From contig CM055094.1 in the NCBI GenBank assembly GCA_029204225.1, positions 25,723,041 through 25,787,040 on the forward strand: DNA of 64,000 bases, written 5' to 3'. The translations under genes were made by a program, and so were the position numbers. The number at the start of each line of letters is the position of its first letter. The stretch's first letter is position 1. Under the pieces are notes generated by a model. It made no database searches. It was not told where the DNA came from and saw nothing but the letters and a program-made list of their open reading frames with translations. This document shows, piece after piece, positions 22,071-32,303 of the stretch. This DNA comes from Diphasiastrum complanatum (lineage: Eukaryota > Streptophyta > Lycopodiopsida > Lycopodiales > Lycopodiaceae).

Positions 22071-22840
22071 ATGATGGCCAGGACCAAATCCACCGTCCGT
22101 GCCATCACCACTGTACAGCCATACCATTCTCGTGTTCCCCCTGGTACTGGTCGTAGGCATGACATGAAGCAGGTCTGGTTGAGAGACATCAGAAAACTTC
22201 AGAGATCAACTGAATTGTTGATCCCTAGAGCTCCTTTCGGCCGATCTGTTCGGAATCTCACTCTGTCACTTGGTCTAAATGTTCATTTTTCCGTGACAGC
22301 CATGCAGGCCTTATAGGGTGCTACAGAAGATTTTCTGTCCCAATTTTTTGAGGATACTTGTCTTTTGACAGTGCATGGTAGCGTGTCACCATCACGCCAA
22401 AGAATTTTGTCATTCTCAAAAGTCTTCGGGACAGATATTTTGGTATGCATGTTGATAACGCCAGCACCTCTAGAGACCTACCTCTGGATAGAACCAACGT
22501 GCCTACTACCTCTAGGAGGAAGAAAAAGCAGCCTGTCCCCAAGAAGGCTGGATCTCGAAGGCCAGCTACTTCCCTTCCTCCTAGACGTATCCCGGCCAAG
22601 AGACCCCGTGTCTTCCCGAGCTCTGAGTTAGATGCTGGAGAATCTGACTCAGATCGAGAATCTTCACCCCTTCTTCCTCATGTTAATTGTGTAGCTCCTC
22701 AGTAGGTTTCATCACCAAAAGTGTTGATTACCCAAGAGGAGTTAGACAAAATAATAGAGAAACTTGTAAATATTGTTTCCACTTCTGTTTCTGCTCCTGT
22801 ACGTAATCTTTTTCTGAGAATTCCATACAATCCATCCTAG
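22071..22840 (+). pseudogene. Histone H3-like protein with long C-terminal extension
   Basis: Start at ATG 22071 or, more likely, 22074, giving MARTKSTVRAITT, the canonical H3 N-terminus through Lys4. The rest of the tail is short and lacks recognisable K9/K14/K27 contexts. The H3 fold follows: LRDIRKLQRSTELLIPRAPF (alphaN to alpha1), loop 1 of canonical H3 length, VTAMQAL, TAG at 22314-22316, then GATEDFLSQFFEDTCLLTVH (alpha2) and, after a one-base frameshift near 22370-22385, RVTITPKNFVILKSLRDRY (alpha3). STELLIP and TEDFL are CENH3-like, but loop 1 is not lengthened. The frame then continues well past where H3 ends: basic clusters (SRRKKKQPVPKKAG, PPRRIPAKRPRVFPS), an acidic patch (ELDAGESDSDRESS), TAG at 22703-22705, a helix (TQEELDKIIEKLVNIVSTSV) and TAG at 22838-22840. 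The total is about 250 residues against 136 for H3. The three stops and one shift make this copy inactive unless corrected. Role unknown; nucleosome incorporation is inference. Confidence 0.8.
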
Positions 22841-23202
22841 GTTTTTTTTTTATTCTGACCATTATAATCAACACGAGGCCTACCTAGCTAACAAAATTGA
22901 TCTTCTCGGCAACTTTTTTGATTTTTTTTCTTCCAGATACACGTAGAAGCTTTAGATCAGGTCCCAAATTTTGTGCCAAGCTAAAAGATAAGACCTCAGA
23001 AATTTCAGATGCAATAGTAGAAGCCGAAGTTTCTTTTTTGCAGAATAGTATTAGTTTCGATTCCCATGGTACAGTTTTTGTAGTTAGTCCATTTTTCATG
23101 GGTGCGGTAAAGGCAAAAGAAGCCAATTTTGAGAAGGTTGTCTATTTCATCGAGTGCAATTTTATGGCAAAATTCTATTTGATTCCATGTGAAAATAAGT
23201 AA
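22841..23202 (+). other. Possible 3' continuation of the H3-like gene
   Basis: After the third TAG a poly-T run (22841-22850) follows, then two alternatives. A frame reading DHYNQHEAYLANKIDLLGNF continues to about 22935. Alternatively, an intron from 22841 (GTTTTT) to 22936 (TTCTTCCAG) would be followed by an exon. A further frame (about 22934-23202) encodes EISDAIVEAEVSFLQNSISF and then SHGTVFVVSPFFMGA. I cannot choose between these. No family resemblance. Confidence 0.3.
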
Positions 23203-23669
23203 GGATTGCTCGTTTGTTTTTGTTACTTTAAACTGGATTGTTGCATGTTTCATTGCTTTAATAAAAACGGAATTTTTTCATAAGTATGAAAAAAAAGATC
23301 CCACTATAAGCTAGACCTTTTGCAGTTCTACCTCGATATTGCAACTATCCAATATCAGTGTGAATAACATCTAACACACCTGCTAAAGATCCACTCGGTT
23401 CTTATTCATTTATGTTGGATGAATATAAATCTGCAAGACAAAAATGATCAGATTGGCAAGTTTACTATTAGATATTTATGAATGATAAAAATCAAAGTAT
23501 CAAAAATATGAATACTCTCAGTTGTTTTTTTTTGTGATCTTGACGGTTGAATCCTTGCACATTTCCTTCGTTCCACCTCCGTTCATCCCTTCATCTTCAC
23601 AACACCAGCATTTCCGACTAACTTTTTAGAAGAATCTTTATGAAATTAGTCTCAAAATAGCGTTTCAAC

Positions 23670-24097
23670 GAATAAGTGGATACGACGTATCAGATTTTGT
23701 GTTAACATTGACTTTGGATTATAATTCACAAGGAATTAGATATGGTGTATCGGTTTCTCTGTTAAAAGAGTCACAACATGAATCTCATATTCAATTACAA
23801 AGAGAATTCGTTATCGTGTATTGTATTCTAATCAAGTATATACCATAGACTAAACAAGTGTAAACAAGTATGCATTACGGACTAAACAAGTATCCTTTAA
23901 CAAAAAATACGATACCGTGTATCGTATTCTTTTCTTAGAGTACTAGATAGCTATGTACTATAAACTAAGGAAGTATTATTTCATAGAGAATTCGATACGC
24001 CGTATCGGATTCTTTGTGAAATAATATAGTTTGCATCATTTTTGTAAAGATTATGTTTTTCACAGAGAATTCGATATGGCGTATCGTATTCCCTGTG
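23670..24097. repeat. Array of six imperfect palindromes
   Basis: Near-palindromic 30-40 bp units lie at about 23670-23701, 23727-23765, 23798-23831, 23897-23937, 23982-24019 and 24061-24097, spaced 57-99 bp. The best unit, 24061-24097, has CACAGAGAATTCGATA facing TATCGTATTCCCTGTG around a five-base centre. The others keep GAATNCGATAC / GTATCGNATTC. They could form hairpins or bind dimeric proteins. The same GATAC/GTATC word occurs in the leaders of the divergent gene pair upstream. Confidence 0.8.
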
Positions 24098-24099
24098 AA

Positions 24100-24744
24100 A
24101 ACAAATGTAAAAGTTATATTTATGATATTATATAACTTTGAAATAAAGCATCAAAATATTCTTTCCTAAAATAGTACCTCTGCGTGAATGTCGGAGAGGA
24201 GTAGTGTCGCCTGGTCGAACAAAGGTGAAAATAGGATAAAAAAAATTTCCTAGAAGGGTTGACTACAACTGAGCGCAAGATCCACGAATCTCTCAGAAAG
24301 TGAAAGTGAAAATGAGAAATGTGAGCTCTTATATTACAAAAAGTTAATGATTATCTTTATATTTTTATTTAATAAAAAAATTTCATGTATTAATCAATGT
24401 AATAATTATTTATTTAAATTAATAATATGGAGATAATGTAGAAATAAATGCATTTAACTCTCAAAATTAGTTTGGACATGATGGCCTAATAAATGATTAC
24501 AATGTACAACCATCGCAATGATTATTAGTCACTATATGTGCAATTATTAATATTTTAGATTTAATGGCAAGATTTTTAATGTATGACTCTTTAATGGTTA
24601 ACAAACTTTACATTTATGATTTTATTAACTGAAATTTGTTTTTGACATTGATAATGATTAACCACCATCCATAGATCTATATAATGCATCTAATTCATTT
24701 TATGATATCTAGTTTACTATAAAAAAGTTTTTAGGTTTGTGTGA
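24100..24744. other. AT-rich stretch, no gene seen
   Basis: Strongly AT-rich sequence without frames or repeats that I can support, lying between the palindrome array and the decayed transposase-like frame. Confidence 0.5.
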
Positions 24745-25690
24745 TTGAAGCTCATGGATCAATTATCATTTACATCATGTAGTAATTTTCCTTCAAATGA
24801 GCCCTCGTTTGTAAACAATAGTGACAAAATGAGACAATCAAATGTCTCTCATGTTTCTATAAATGGTGTTACAAATATTTCATCATATAATGAATCACTA
24901 GGTCATGTTTCTAAAGATAGTACCTACCTTGACCAAACTCTCATTTTCTTCTTGTCAATATGTATCTCCTTTTGCAAGTATCACATTTATAGCATCTAAA
25001 ATCTCTCATTTAGGTAGTGTGCATAGTTGTCCAATTGATACTGGACATACAAAGGGAGCATCTTCTGACTGTTCGACGGTATGCTTGAGCGATCAATCTT
25101 CATTTGAATACCCTGATGCTATGGGACAAACAATATCTCCTATGCATCAGCGAAGGAGAAACTTTGGAAAAAATAGAAACGTTTTCTTGGTATCTGATGG
25201 AGAGCTTTGTGTGTCATTGTTGTGTAAAGAATTGTCTGTTCAAGTTAGGGAAGAAAAAATTGAAGGATATTCGAGAAAACTATTTCGATCTTGATGCCAA
25301 TTGACAAGATGTCTATTTGTCTGCCAATACTATTCCATATTTGAACAAGCAATTTGAGTACTCTTTGAACGATGTACTTGTTTGTCGCAAAACATTTCAA
25401 ATTACGCTTAGCTTAGGCAACAATCGTTTACAAAGGATTGTTTATAGGATACAAAACTGTGGCTACATCATAATGCCTCTTCAAAATATTGGTTTCATTG
25501 CTCAACATTGTGTTACATAGATGGAACAACATTTTTGGCTTCAATGTGAGGTGATGCCCACCACTGGCAGACGTCATTTGTCTTACAATTTTTCAAGGTG
25601 CGATATTTTTTCTCTATACAAGGAAGAAATGATTAACGAGGATGAGAGATTTATAAGTTACTCATACTTCACTAGGATCTGAAAATCATT
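24745..25690 (+). pseudogene. Decayed transposase-like ORF, unknown class
   Basis: Pieces in overlapping plus-strand frames. The N-terminal part is Ser/Asn-rich. Then come a short Cys pattern (CHCCVKNCLFKL), KKLKDIRENYFDLDAN, TGA, QDVYLSANTIPYLNKQFEYS, NDVLVCRKTFQITLSLGNNR and LQRIVYRIQN, and further on KEEMINEDERFISYSYFTRI, TGA, KSFF. The spacing (paired Cys, helix ending in a conserved Q, then VCRKTF...LG...R, then a Y.......S..+.R+ block) is like an uncharacterised group of transposon proteins I associate mainly with animal genomes, where the block reads VCK-F-L. I cannot name the class. It is cut at about 25690 by copia B sequence. The TGA codons lie where CGA or TGG would fit. Confidence 0.4.
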
Positions 25691-25723
25691 TTTCAATGAG
25701 ATTATAATTCTGAGAAAAGTCCG

Positions 25724-26875
25724 AATGGGTTATGTGCCCTCACTCAGAAAAGATCTGCTGTCTGTCTCAAAGATGGCCGATCTTGGCATTCAAGTTTTGT
25801 TTGACGACAACACTTGCTGCATGATCGAGAAGATGACAAACAAGTTGCTGACAGTTGGATGCAGAGAGGGAAACCTCTACCAGACCAAAATAATCAGCAA
25901 TTCTGATAGCATATTAAATGCATTAGAAAATGAAGATCAGCTCTGGCATAGGAGAATGAATCATCTGAACATGTGGAGCCTGTACGACATGATCAGAAAA
26001 GACATTGTCATAGGTCTTGAAATTTTGAGGCCCGAAACTGAGTTCTGCGAAGCTTGTCAAAAAGGCAAGCAACATCGGAATCCATTCACGCATGAGAGAA
26101 GAAGAGCCAAGGAAGTTCTTGATCTCGTCCACTCTGATGTCTATGGATCGATGAATTTGGATTCGCTCTCAAATTCGAGATATTTTCTAACGTTCATAGA
26201 TGATTACAACCGGATGACCACGATCTACTATTTGAAGAAGAAATCTGAAGTGTTTAATTCCTTCCAGAAGTTTGTGGCATTTGCAGAGCAACACACCTCA
26301 AAAAAGATACAGATCCTTAGATCTGACAACGGAGGTGAATACAAAAGCACAGAATTCTCAATATTCTATGAAGAACAGGCGATCGAACATCAGTCCACTC
26401 CTGCATACACACCGGAATACAATGGTGTGGCAGAAAGAAGAAACATAACGCTAGTCAAAGGAGCCATATGCATGATGGCACAGGCTCAATTGCTAGGTCA
26501 ATTCTGGCAATAGCTACAGCTGTACACCTGCAGAACAGATCCACAATGACAGTGCTGGAAAACAAAACGTCGTACAAAATGTGAACAGGAAAAAAGCCCG
26601 GTCTGTCATACGTGCGAGTGTTTGGACGTGCAGCATATAAGCACATTCCAAAAGAAAAAAGAAGCAAGCTCGATGATAAATCTGAACAAATAATCATGGT
26701 CGGCTATTCGAACAGAATACAGAAGTACAGGCTCTATGATCCAACCACGAAGAAGGTTGTTTCGAGCAGAGATGTGAAGTTCGATGAGTCCACATTCCCT
26801 AGACTAAAGGACAAAAGAGGCTATGAGATCTTCACACTGCTGCCTATTCAAGAGGGAGATCAAGGACAAACATGA
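25724..26875 (+). pseudogene. Copia B integrase
   Basis: GAG-pre-integrase (VPSLRKDLLSVSKMADLGI; DQLWHRRMNHLN; EFCEACQKGKQHRNPF) leads into the DDE core: VLDLVHSDVYGSMNLDSLS, FLTFIDDYNRMT, ILRSDNGGEYKST and YTPEYNGVAERRNITLVKG. All three catalytic acids are present. A TAG at 26511-26513 and a frameshift follow FWQ, then the C-terminal part resumes as RVFGRAAYKHIPKEKRSKLD and continues to VKFDESTFPR. Integrase would insert the cDNA; this copy is broken. Confidence 0.88.
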
Positions 26876-27089
26876 AATCAGAATGCAGAGCCTAGGACTC
26901 CAGAGCAGCAGGAAGCAGAGGATGGACCCCACGAATGAGAAATGTTTGAGTAGTGACAAAATGAACCTTGAAGGTCAACAAGACAAAGAAGACCTCCAGA
27001 CCGCTACTCTGACAATCTTCAGTGGAGTGAAGACACACAATATGACTACTGCAGCTTCACTGAAGAGCTAGCAACATACCAAGAAGCTA

Positions 27090-27790
27090 TCCAGAGTCCA
27101 GAGGGAGAATTATGGAAGCAGGCAATGTTAGAAAAGATCGAGTCGATGAGGCGAAACAAGGCGTGGACATTAGAGCCACTGCCCAAAAATAGAAAAATAG
27201 TCGACTGCAAGTGGTTGTACAAGAAGAAGATGAAATCAGATGGCACTATTGGCCGCTACAAAGCAAGACTTGTCGCGAAGGGCTACACGCAGAGATATGG
27301 TGTTGACTACTTCGACACATATTTGCCCATGGTGAAGATGACAAGCATAAGGCTACTCCTTGCATACGCCACACAGTACAATCTGGAAAATCACCAGATT
27401 GACGTGAAAACAGCCTTTCTCCATGGAGATCTAGAGGAGAAAATCTTCATGAAGCAACCTGAAGGCTATGAAGACCCCGACGATCGACAATATGTCTGTC
27501 GGTTGCATAGATGCATCTATGGTCTAAGACAAGCATCACGAGCCTGGTATGAAAAGCTTGATGGTCTTCTGAAGTCTCTAGACTTCAATCCTACTTAACC
27601 AAACTGCAATGTCTATATTAAAAGAATAGGAAATGATTTGGTGATACTGACCATTTTCGTGGATGATTCGTTGATGATAGGATATTCCTTGATGCTGATC
27701 AAAGACACAAAGAGTCAAATTTCTAAAAGCTACGAAATCACAGATCTTGGAGAAACAACGAAATGCCTAGGGCTGGAGATTAGAAGAGAT
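27090..27790 (+). pseudogene. Copia B reverse transcriptase
   Basis: RVT_2 domain: MLEKIESMRRNKAWTLEPLP, KWLYKKKMKSDGTIGRYKAR, AKGYTQRYGVDYFDTYLPMV, VKTAFLHGDLEEKIFMKQPE and CIYGLRQASRAWYEKLDGLL. The frame is stopped by TAA at 27596-27598, then resumes with the catalytic IFVDDSLMIGYS (YVDD becomes FVDD, still with both aspartates) and LGETTKCLGLEIRRD before TGA. Confidence 0.88.
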
Positions 27791-27799
27791 TGAACAAAG

Positions 27800-28650
27800 G
27801 GCGAAATGCACTTAAGTTAGTCAGAATATGCCAAGAAAGTGCTAAGGCAGTACCACAGATGGACTGCAAGAAAAAGGCTACACCAATGATAGCTGGAGCC
27901 AAGCTCACGAAGAAGGATTGCCCAAAAACAGAAGAGGAAGAACAGAAGATGGCAGGTATACCCTACCAGAACTCAATCGGTAGTCTGATGTACTTGACAA
28001 TTTGTACCAAACCCAATCCGGCTTTCTCTGTTTACGCATTGTGCCAATTCTCTTTCAATCCTGGCCTGGCACATTGGCAAATGGCAAAATGAATCCTACA
28101 GTATCTGAAGGGAACCTAGAATATGGGATTAACCTACAGAACTAAAAATGAAAAAAAAAGGATTCGAGCTGCATCACTACAGTGATGCGAGCTGGACGAA
28201 CTCCAAAGATGATAGCAAGTCCATTACTGGAGGATGTACAATAATAGCATGCGGAGCTGAGATCAGTTGGATATGCAAAAAGCAAACCTTGGTGGCTCAA
28301 TCCTCTTGCGAAGCTGAATATGTCACAGCTTCAAAGGTGGTGAATGAGGTAGTGTGGCTGCAGATGATACTGGAGGCAATTGAGATACCACAAGAGGGGC
28401 CAAGCACAATGATGATGGACTCTCAGAGTGCCATCTATCTGTCTCAGGATCCTATCTTCCATTCAAAGACAAAGCACATACCTCTGAAGTACCATCACAT
28501 TCAAGATTTGATCTGGAAAGGAGAGCTCTAGGTCCAGTATATAAAATCAAAAAATATGATTGCAGATCTGCTCACAAAACCGCCCGACAAGCCACTCTTT
28601 GTCAAGCAAAGAAGGGCAATTGGATTAAACGTACAAAGCTGCAAGGTTCA
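27800..28650 (+). pseudogene. Copia B connection region and RNase H
   Basis: DCKKKATPMIAGAKLTKKDC, PYQNSIGSLMYLTICTKPNP and AHWQMAK with a stop lead to RNase H: ELHHYSDASWTNSKDDSKSI, CKKQTLVAQSSCEAEYVTAS, MDSQSAIYLSQDPIFHSKTK, HIPLKYHHIQDL and, after a TAG at 28529-28531, NMIADLLTKPPDKPLFVKQR. The catalytic acids of the D-E-D motif can be assigned to SDASW, EAEY and MDSQSA. It ends in the purine tract before the LTR. Confidence 0.86.
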
Positions 28651-28660
28651 AGAGGGAGTA

Positions 28661-29470
28661 TCAGAAATGGTAAACTCCTACAACTTGGTCGCAACACGAA
28701 CAAGATACGAAGGTTAAACGAGATTAATTTGCGATAGTCAACGTCCCTTGACTTGAAGCACAAACGATTTACAAATCATTCATGAATCGTAAACACATCT
28801 CCAGAACCGCAAACCGCAAAGGGATGCAAAACGAAGAACTATGAAAGGAACGAAAGCAAATGGGAGATTACAAAACAAACGAAGCGGAATCTTTCGCGCT
28901 GCCAGCTGGCAGCTCAACGGGCTTGGAGTCGTAGACTTCACGCCCAGCTGAAACAAGTGGCAACGATGGAGACTAACTAACTAGTTGATTAGCGTTAACT
29001 AGTCTTGTGATTCTCTGTTTAGCTATCTTGTAAACTCCACACTGTGGAGGTATAAACGATCCTCTCTAGATCATAAATACAATAGGGAGAGAATAGAAAG
29101 AGATTTGTAAGAGACAGAGAGAGAGAGGGGTAACGAATAGAGTAGAAAACAAAGTAACTAGAGTTGTGCATGAAAGTCTACCAACAAGCAAAACACAACG
29201 AAAGAGCAGAGTGCCATTCCGCCAACGAGCGAGACATTGACGATCTCGTTCTAAAAATTAAATTCATAATACAATCGCTCTATTTTTGTGTATCTCCGTG
29301 TCTTGTGTCGTTTGTCTTGATTGCTAGAATAAAATGTGTTCTGTGATGTGTAATCGAGTGTCTGGGTTCCTGTAAAGGCTTTCGCGAAAAAGAAAATCCA
29401 AAGACATAAAATACTTCACGAATACGAATACGAAAATGAAATAGAAGACAAAGTTTCCGCTTCCGCGACA
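28661..29470 (+). mobile_element. 3' LTR of copia B (about 810 bp)
   Basis: Starts TATCAGAAATGG (corrupted from the TGTTAGAAATGG seen in the 43.3-44.3 kb copy) and ends CTTCCGCGACA. It contains ATCATAAATACAATAGGG as a possible TATA region, GAGA-rich sequence, and E2F-like words (CTTTCGCGCTG, TTTCGCGAAA). It aligns over nearly its whole length with the reverse complement of 43286-44269, but lacks a segment of about 180-190 bp present there. Confidence 0.82.
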
Positions 29471-30351
29471 AATCCCTCCCTAATACTAGGTCCTTTGGTT
29501 ACCCATGCAACTTAACGTTGAATTACAATGGCATGTGGATTATGCTATGATATCAGGCTTGATGGGTTACAGTTGAAATGATTGGAAAATTCCTTGGAAA
29601 AAGGAGGAATTTTTAGTTCTTTGGAATAATCTCAACATAGAATACAGGGGATGCCTATGTTGGGCATTACACAATCAGTTCAACTTATTCCAACCATCCA
29701 AAGTTTTAGATTCTGAAAATTTTGACAAACAAAATTTGCTCCACAACAATATCAATGAATCCTATCCAGATCTCTAGAATTTGTATACAGATTTGGAAGC
29801 AAATTATGCTGTACATTATGAAAATATGGCTTGTACTATCAAAGCAAGAATAGGGCACAAGGAGTATCATTGCTTCATGACTTATTTTGTGGAGGGAATC
29901 GGCATATTCATAACCAAGGTACTCGACGCAGTGCAAAGTCTCTATTTACAAGGTTCATTTGTATGACTCCATGCAAAGCTGTTGAAAGCGGTCATCCGCA
30001 GAAAAGCTACAGAAGCCGTTTTCAATGGCATTGCTCAATCAGTTTATGAAGGAACATACTTGAGGCTAAAGTTAGAGCCATATGAAAATCAAGTCATTGA
30101 TACCTATCCAAAATCCCATGAGCTCCAAAGGAGGCGACAAACTAAACTTGGTGCCATATTATCTACAAGATTGCAGAATGCACTAGACTCAAGATATTGC
30201 TTTGTAGATACATTGTATTATATTAAAAAGAAATATCTTTTTCCATTGTTCGAGATCTAGTCTGGAATGATGTATGTTTATGAAGAAATATCTATTTCAA
30301 AGTTCAAACCTCAATGTTTGCAAGGTCGCTGCACATTTGAGGGGAGGGACA
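29471..30351. other. Unassigned, possible degraded coding sequence
   Basis: Short plus-strand frames (for example 29982-30260, EAVFNGIAQSVYEGTYLRLK) look protein-like, but I cannot assign them. The end (GAGGGGAGGGACA, 30338-30351) resembles the purine tract of an LTR element, placed right before an LTR-like start. Confidence 0.3.
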
Positions 30352-31351
30352 TGTGATACCCTAATAAAGTCGTAAAGATGAATAAAGCAATAAATTCAAC
30401 TTTTCCTAACGGAATTCGTATACATAAGAAGACTAAAGAACCAAGATAAGAAGAAACATATGTTGAAGGCCTTACATCGAAGTCCCTAAAAAGAAAAGAA
30501 AAGAAAAGAAAGAACATATGAAATGACACCGACCATGATAACTGGATAAGATTGAATATCAAATATTCTCTAGTCCAATCGGTGCCTTCACGACTCATTC
30601 CCGTTATGACTATACATGTGTCATTTCCTAATAAGTCCAAAATGACATGGCAGAATGCCACATTAGCAATAATACAAATGTCAACCCATGAGGGCGATAA
30701 CATATTTCATAATCAGCATGTGCATAAAATTCATCTCTAACACTAAGATCCATTAACATTAAGCATTAACACTACATCCATTAACCACAACAATGATAGA
30801 AGCTTAGTCTTCTATCTCTCCCTTTCTCTCTCATAAAAAGCATAAGAACAATCAATCCCAATAAGCATCCAATCCAATAATTAGCAAATCCAAAGAAAAC
30901 ATAAGAGATGGAGGAGGAAAGAAGAAGAGAAAGGACATTCCATATCCATTCTATAAGAGGGCCAACCTGCCAGTATTGAAATGAAGAGAACATGTACAAA
31001 TGATTCGAATTTACCACTCTATATAGTGGATTTTAGGGATTTGGCTTCAAATCCTATTGGCCAATTTCTACCTCCCTAACTATTTATATTTGAAAAAGTG
31101 AGGGAATTCATTCAAAAATTGGAGGGAACCAATTTGAATTTGAATTTTGCTGGAAACCCCTTTTTATTCACTAACTTGACTATTAGGCCCTACGACATTA
31201 AAAGTCTCGCAAAAGGCCTAAAGTCCTTTTATTAACTTGTAACTAATCAATTATCCATGTGGCCATCGGGCTGGACTTACATACACAGGGTGCCAAATCC
31301 CTCTCACTTATTAACTAGGGTTAGGGTTGCCTTGGGATCTACAAACCCTCC
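30352..31351. mobile_element. Possible LTR (about 1 kb), orientation unclear
   Basis: Bounded by TGTGATACCC at 30352 and CCCTCCAACA ending at about 31351, a TG...CA unit. Purine tracts lie outside both ends (GGGGAGGGACA on the plus strand at the left; GGTGGGGGATA on the minus strand at the right), so either strand could be sense. No second copy in the window and no matching 5-bp flanks. Confidence 0.3.
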
Positions 31352-32303
31352 AACAATATCCCCCACCAAAACTGGTGGCGGTACCATGACACCTCACAAG
31401 ATTTATTATGTTGTGGCCTCTCTTCGAACCTTTATCAAATGATATTAAACCTTTTCCATGAACTCCAGGCACTCCGTATTGAAATCGGACTTGTGCGGAA
31501 AGAAGCACTTATTTGTGCCGAAAATCCAATTTGAGGTTGTCCATGAGATAAATCTAGACTCCCAGGATCCTCCCAACATTGCGGCTCGATAGTACAATCT
31601 CGTTATAGGCATTTGGTCTTGGACTTTGTCGGATGTCATAGGGTCATTTGGATCAAAGGCCAATGTTGGTCAGCTATCTTCCCATCTAGTTAAAACTAAC
31701 GCCAACTTGGTCAAGTCGCTTGCAAAAATAACCGAATTGTCTAACAGTCGGATCTGGTGAAGACCTATACTCATATCCATAAGTCTAGAGGGCTCGGTTG
31801 AAGTCCACTACGATTGACCAATTGTTTGTAGAGATTCTCTTTCTCTTTCTCAATGTTAGCACAAACGATTGCAGATTCCGTTTGCATAGAACCTGCTTCA
31901 CAACATGCCAATGCTAGCACTGACTCTACTTATCAGTTTTTTGCTTATTCTATGTCTGACAAAGTTTCAGCTTGGCCTGGATTCGCGTGACTACAAATCT
32001 TTTGGCAACGAAATCAGTCACGGGTTTTGTTTTGTAGTATAATGGTAGTTTGTCCCACTTGTCAGTTGGTTCACCTACGACCTGATTTCGGTCCCTTATT
32101 GGCAATGGTAGCTCATCTTGGGTATAGGATCTATCAAGCCCTCGATTCCTACGTTCTACAAACTGTATCGAGATTTTTTTCTTGATTGTTTATAGTCTAT
32201 AGATTATTGCTAAACTAATCTAAGCAAGAACACAGAACGGAACTGAAACTAATCCTACTGAAATCACAAAATCAACAACACAACATCTAAACTGAAATCA
32301 TAG
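31352..32303. other. Unassigned region with minus-strand coding-like stretches
   Basis: Minus-strand frames at 31445-31663 (RLYYRAAMLGGSWESRFISW) and about 31960-32135 (DKWDKLPLYYKTKPVTDFVA) look like remnants of a polyprotein, but I do not recognise them. Confidence 0.25.

Larger units (their letters stand above)
25691..29470 (+). mobile_element. Copia element B, 5'-truncated, with 3' LTR
   Basis: Plus-strand copia element that begins within the GAG-pre-integrase domain, where it adjoins the decayed transposase. It runs through integrase, RT and RNase H to a purine tract (GTTCAAGAGGGAG, 28648-28660) and a 3' LTR (28661-29470). The second LTR of the family is on the minus strand at 43286-44269. 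Gag, protease and the 5' LTR are missing. Confidence 0.85.

Noticed and set aside
22071-22400. Calling the histone-like gene a CENH3
   Set aside because: STELLIP and TEDFL are CENH3-like, but loop 1 has canonical H3 length and the tail begins MARTK, so a CENH3 call is not supported.
20210-22840. Integrated giant-virus DNA as source of the histone gene
   Set aside because: Some giant viruses encode histones, but the promoter here is plant-like (TATA, G-boxes) and no other virus-type gene is nearby. Not excluded, but nothing supports it.
23670-24097. CRISPR array
   Set aside because: The repeats are diverged palindromes with unequal spacing in a plant nuclear context.
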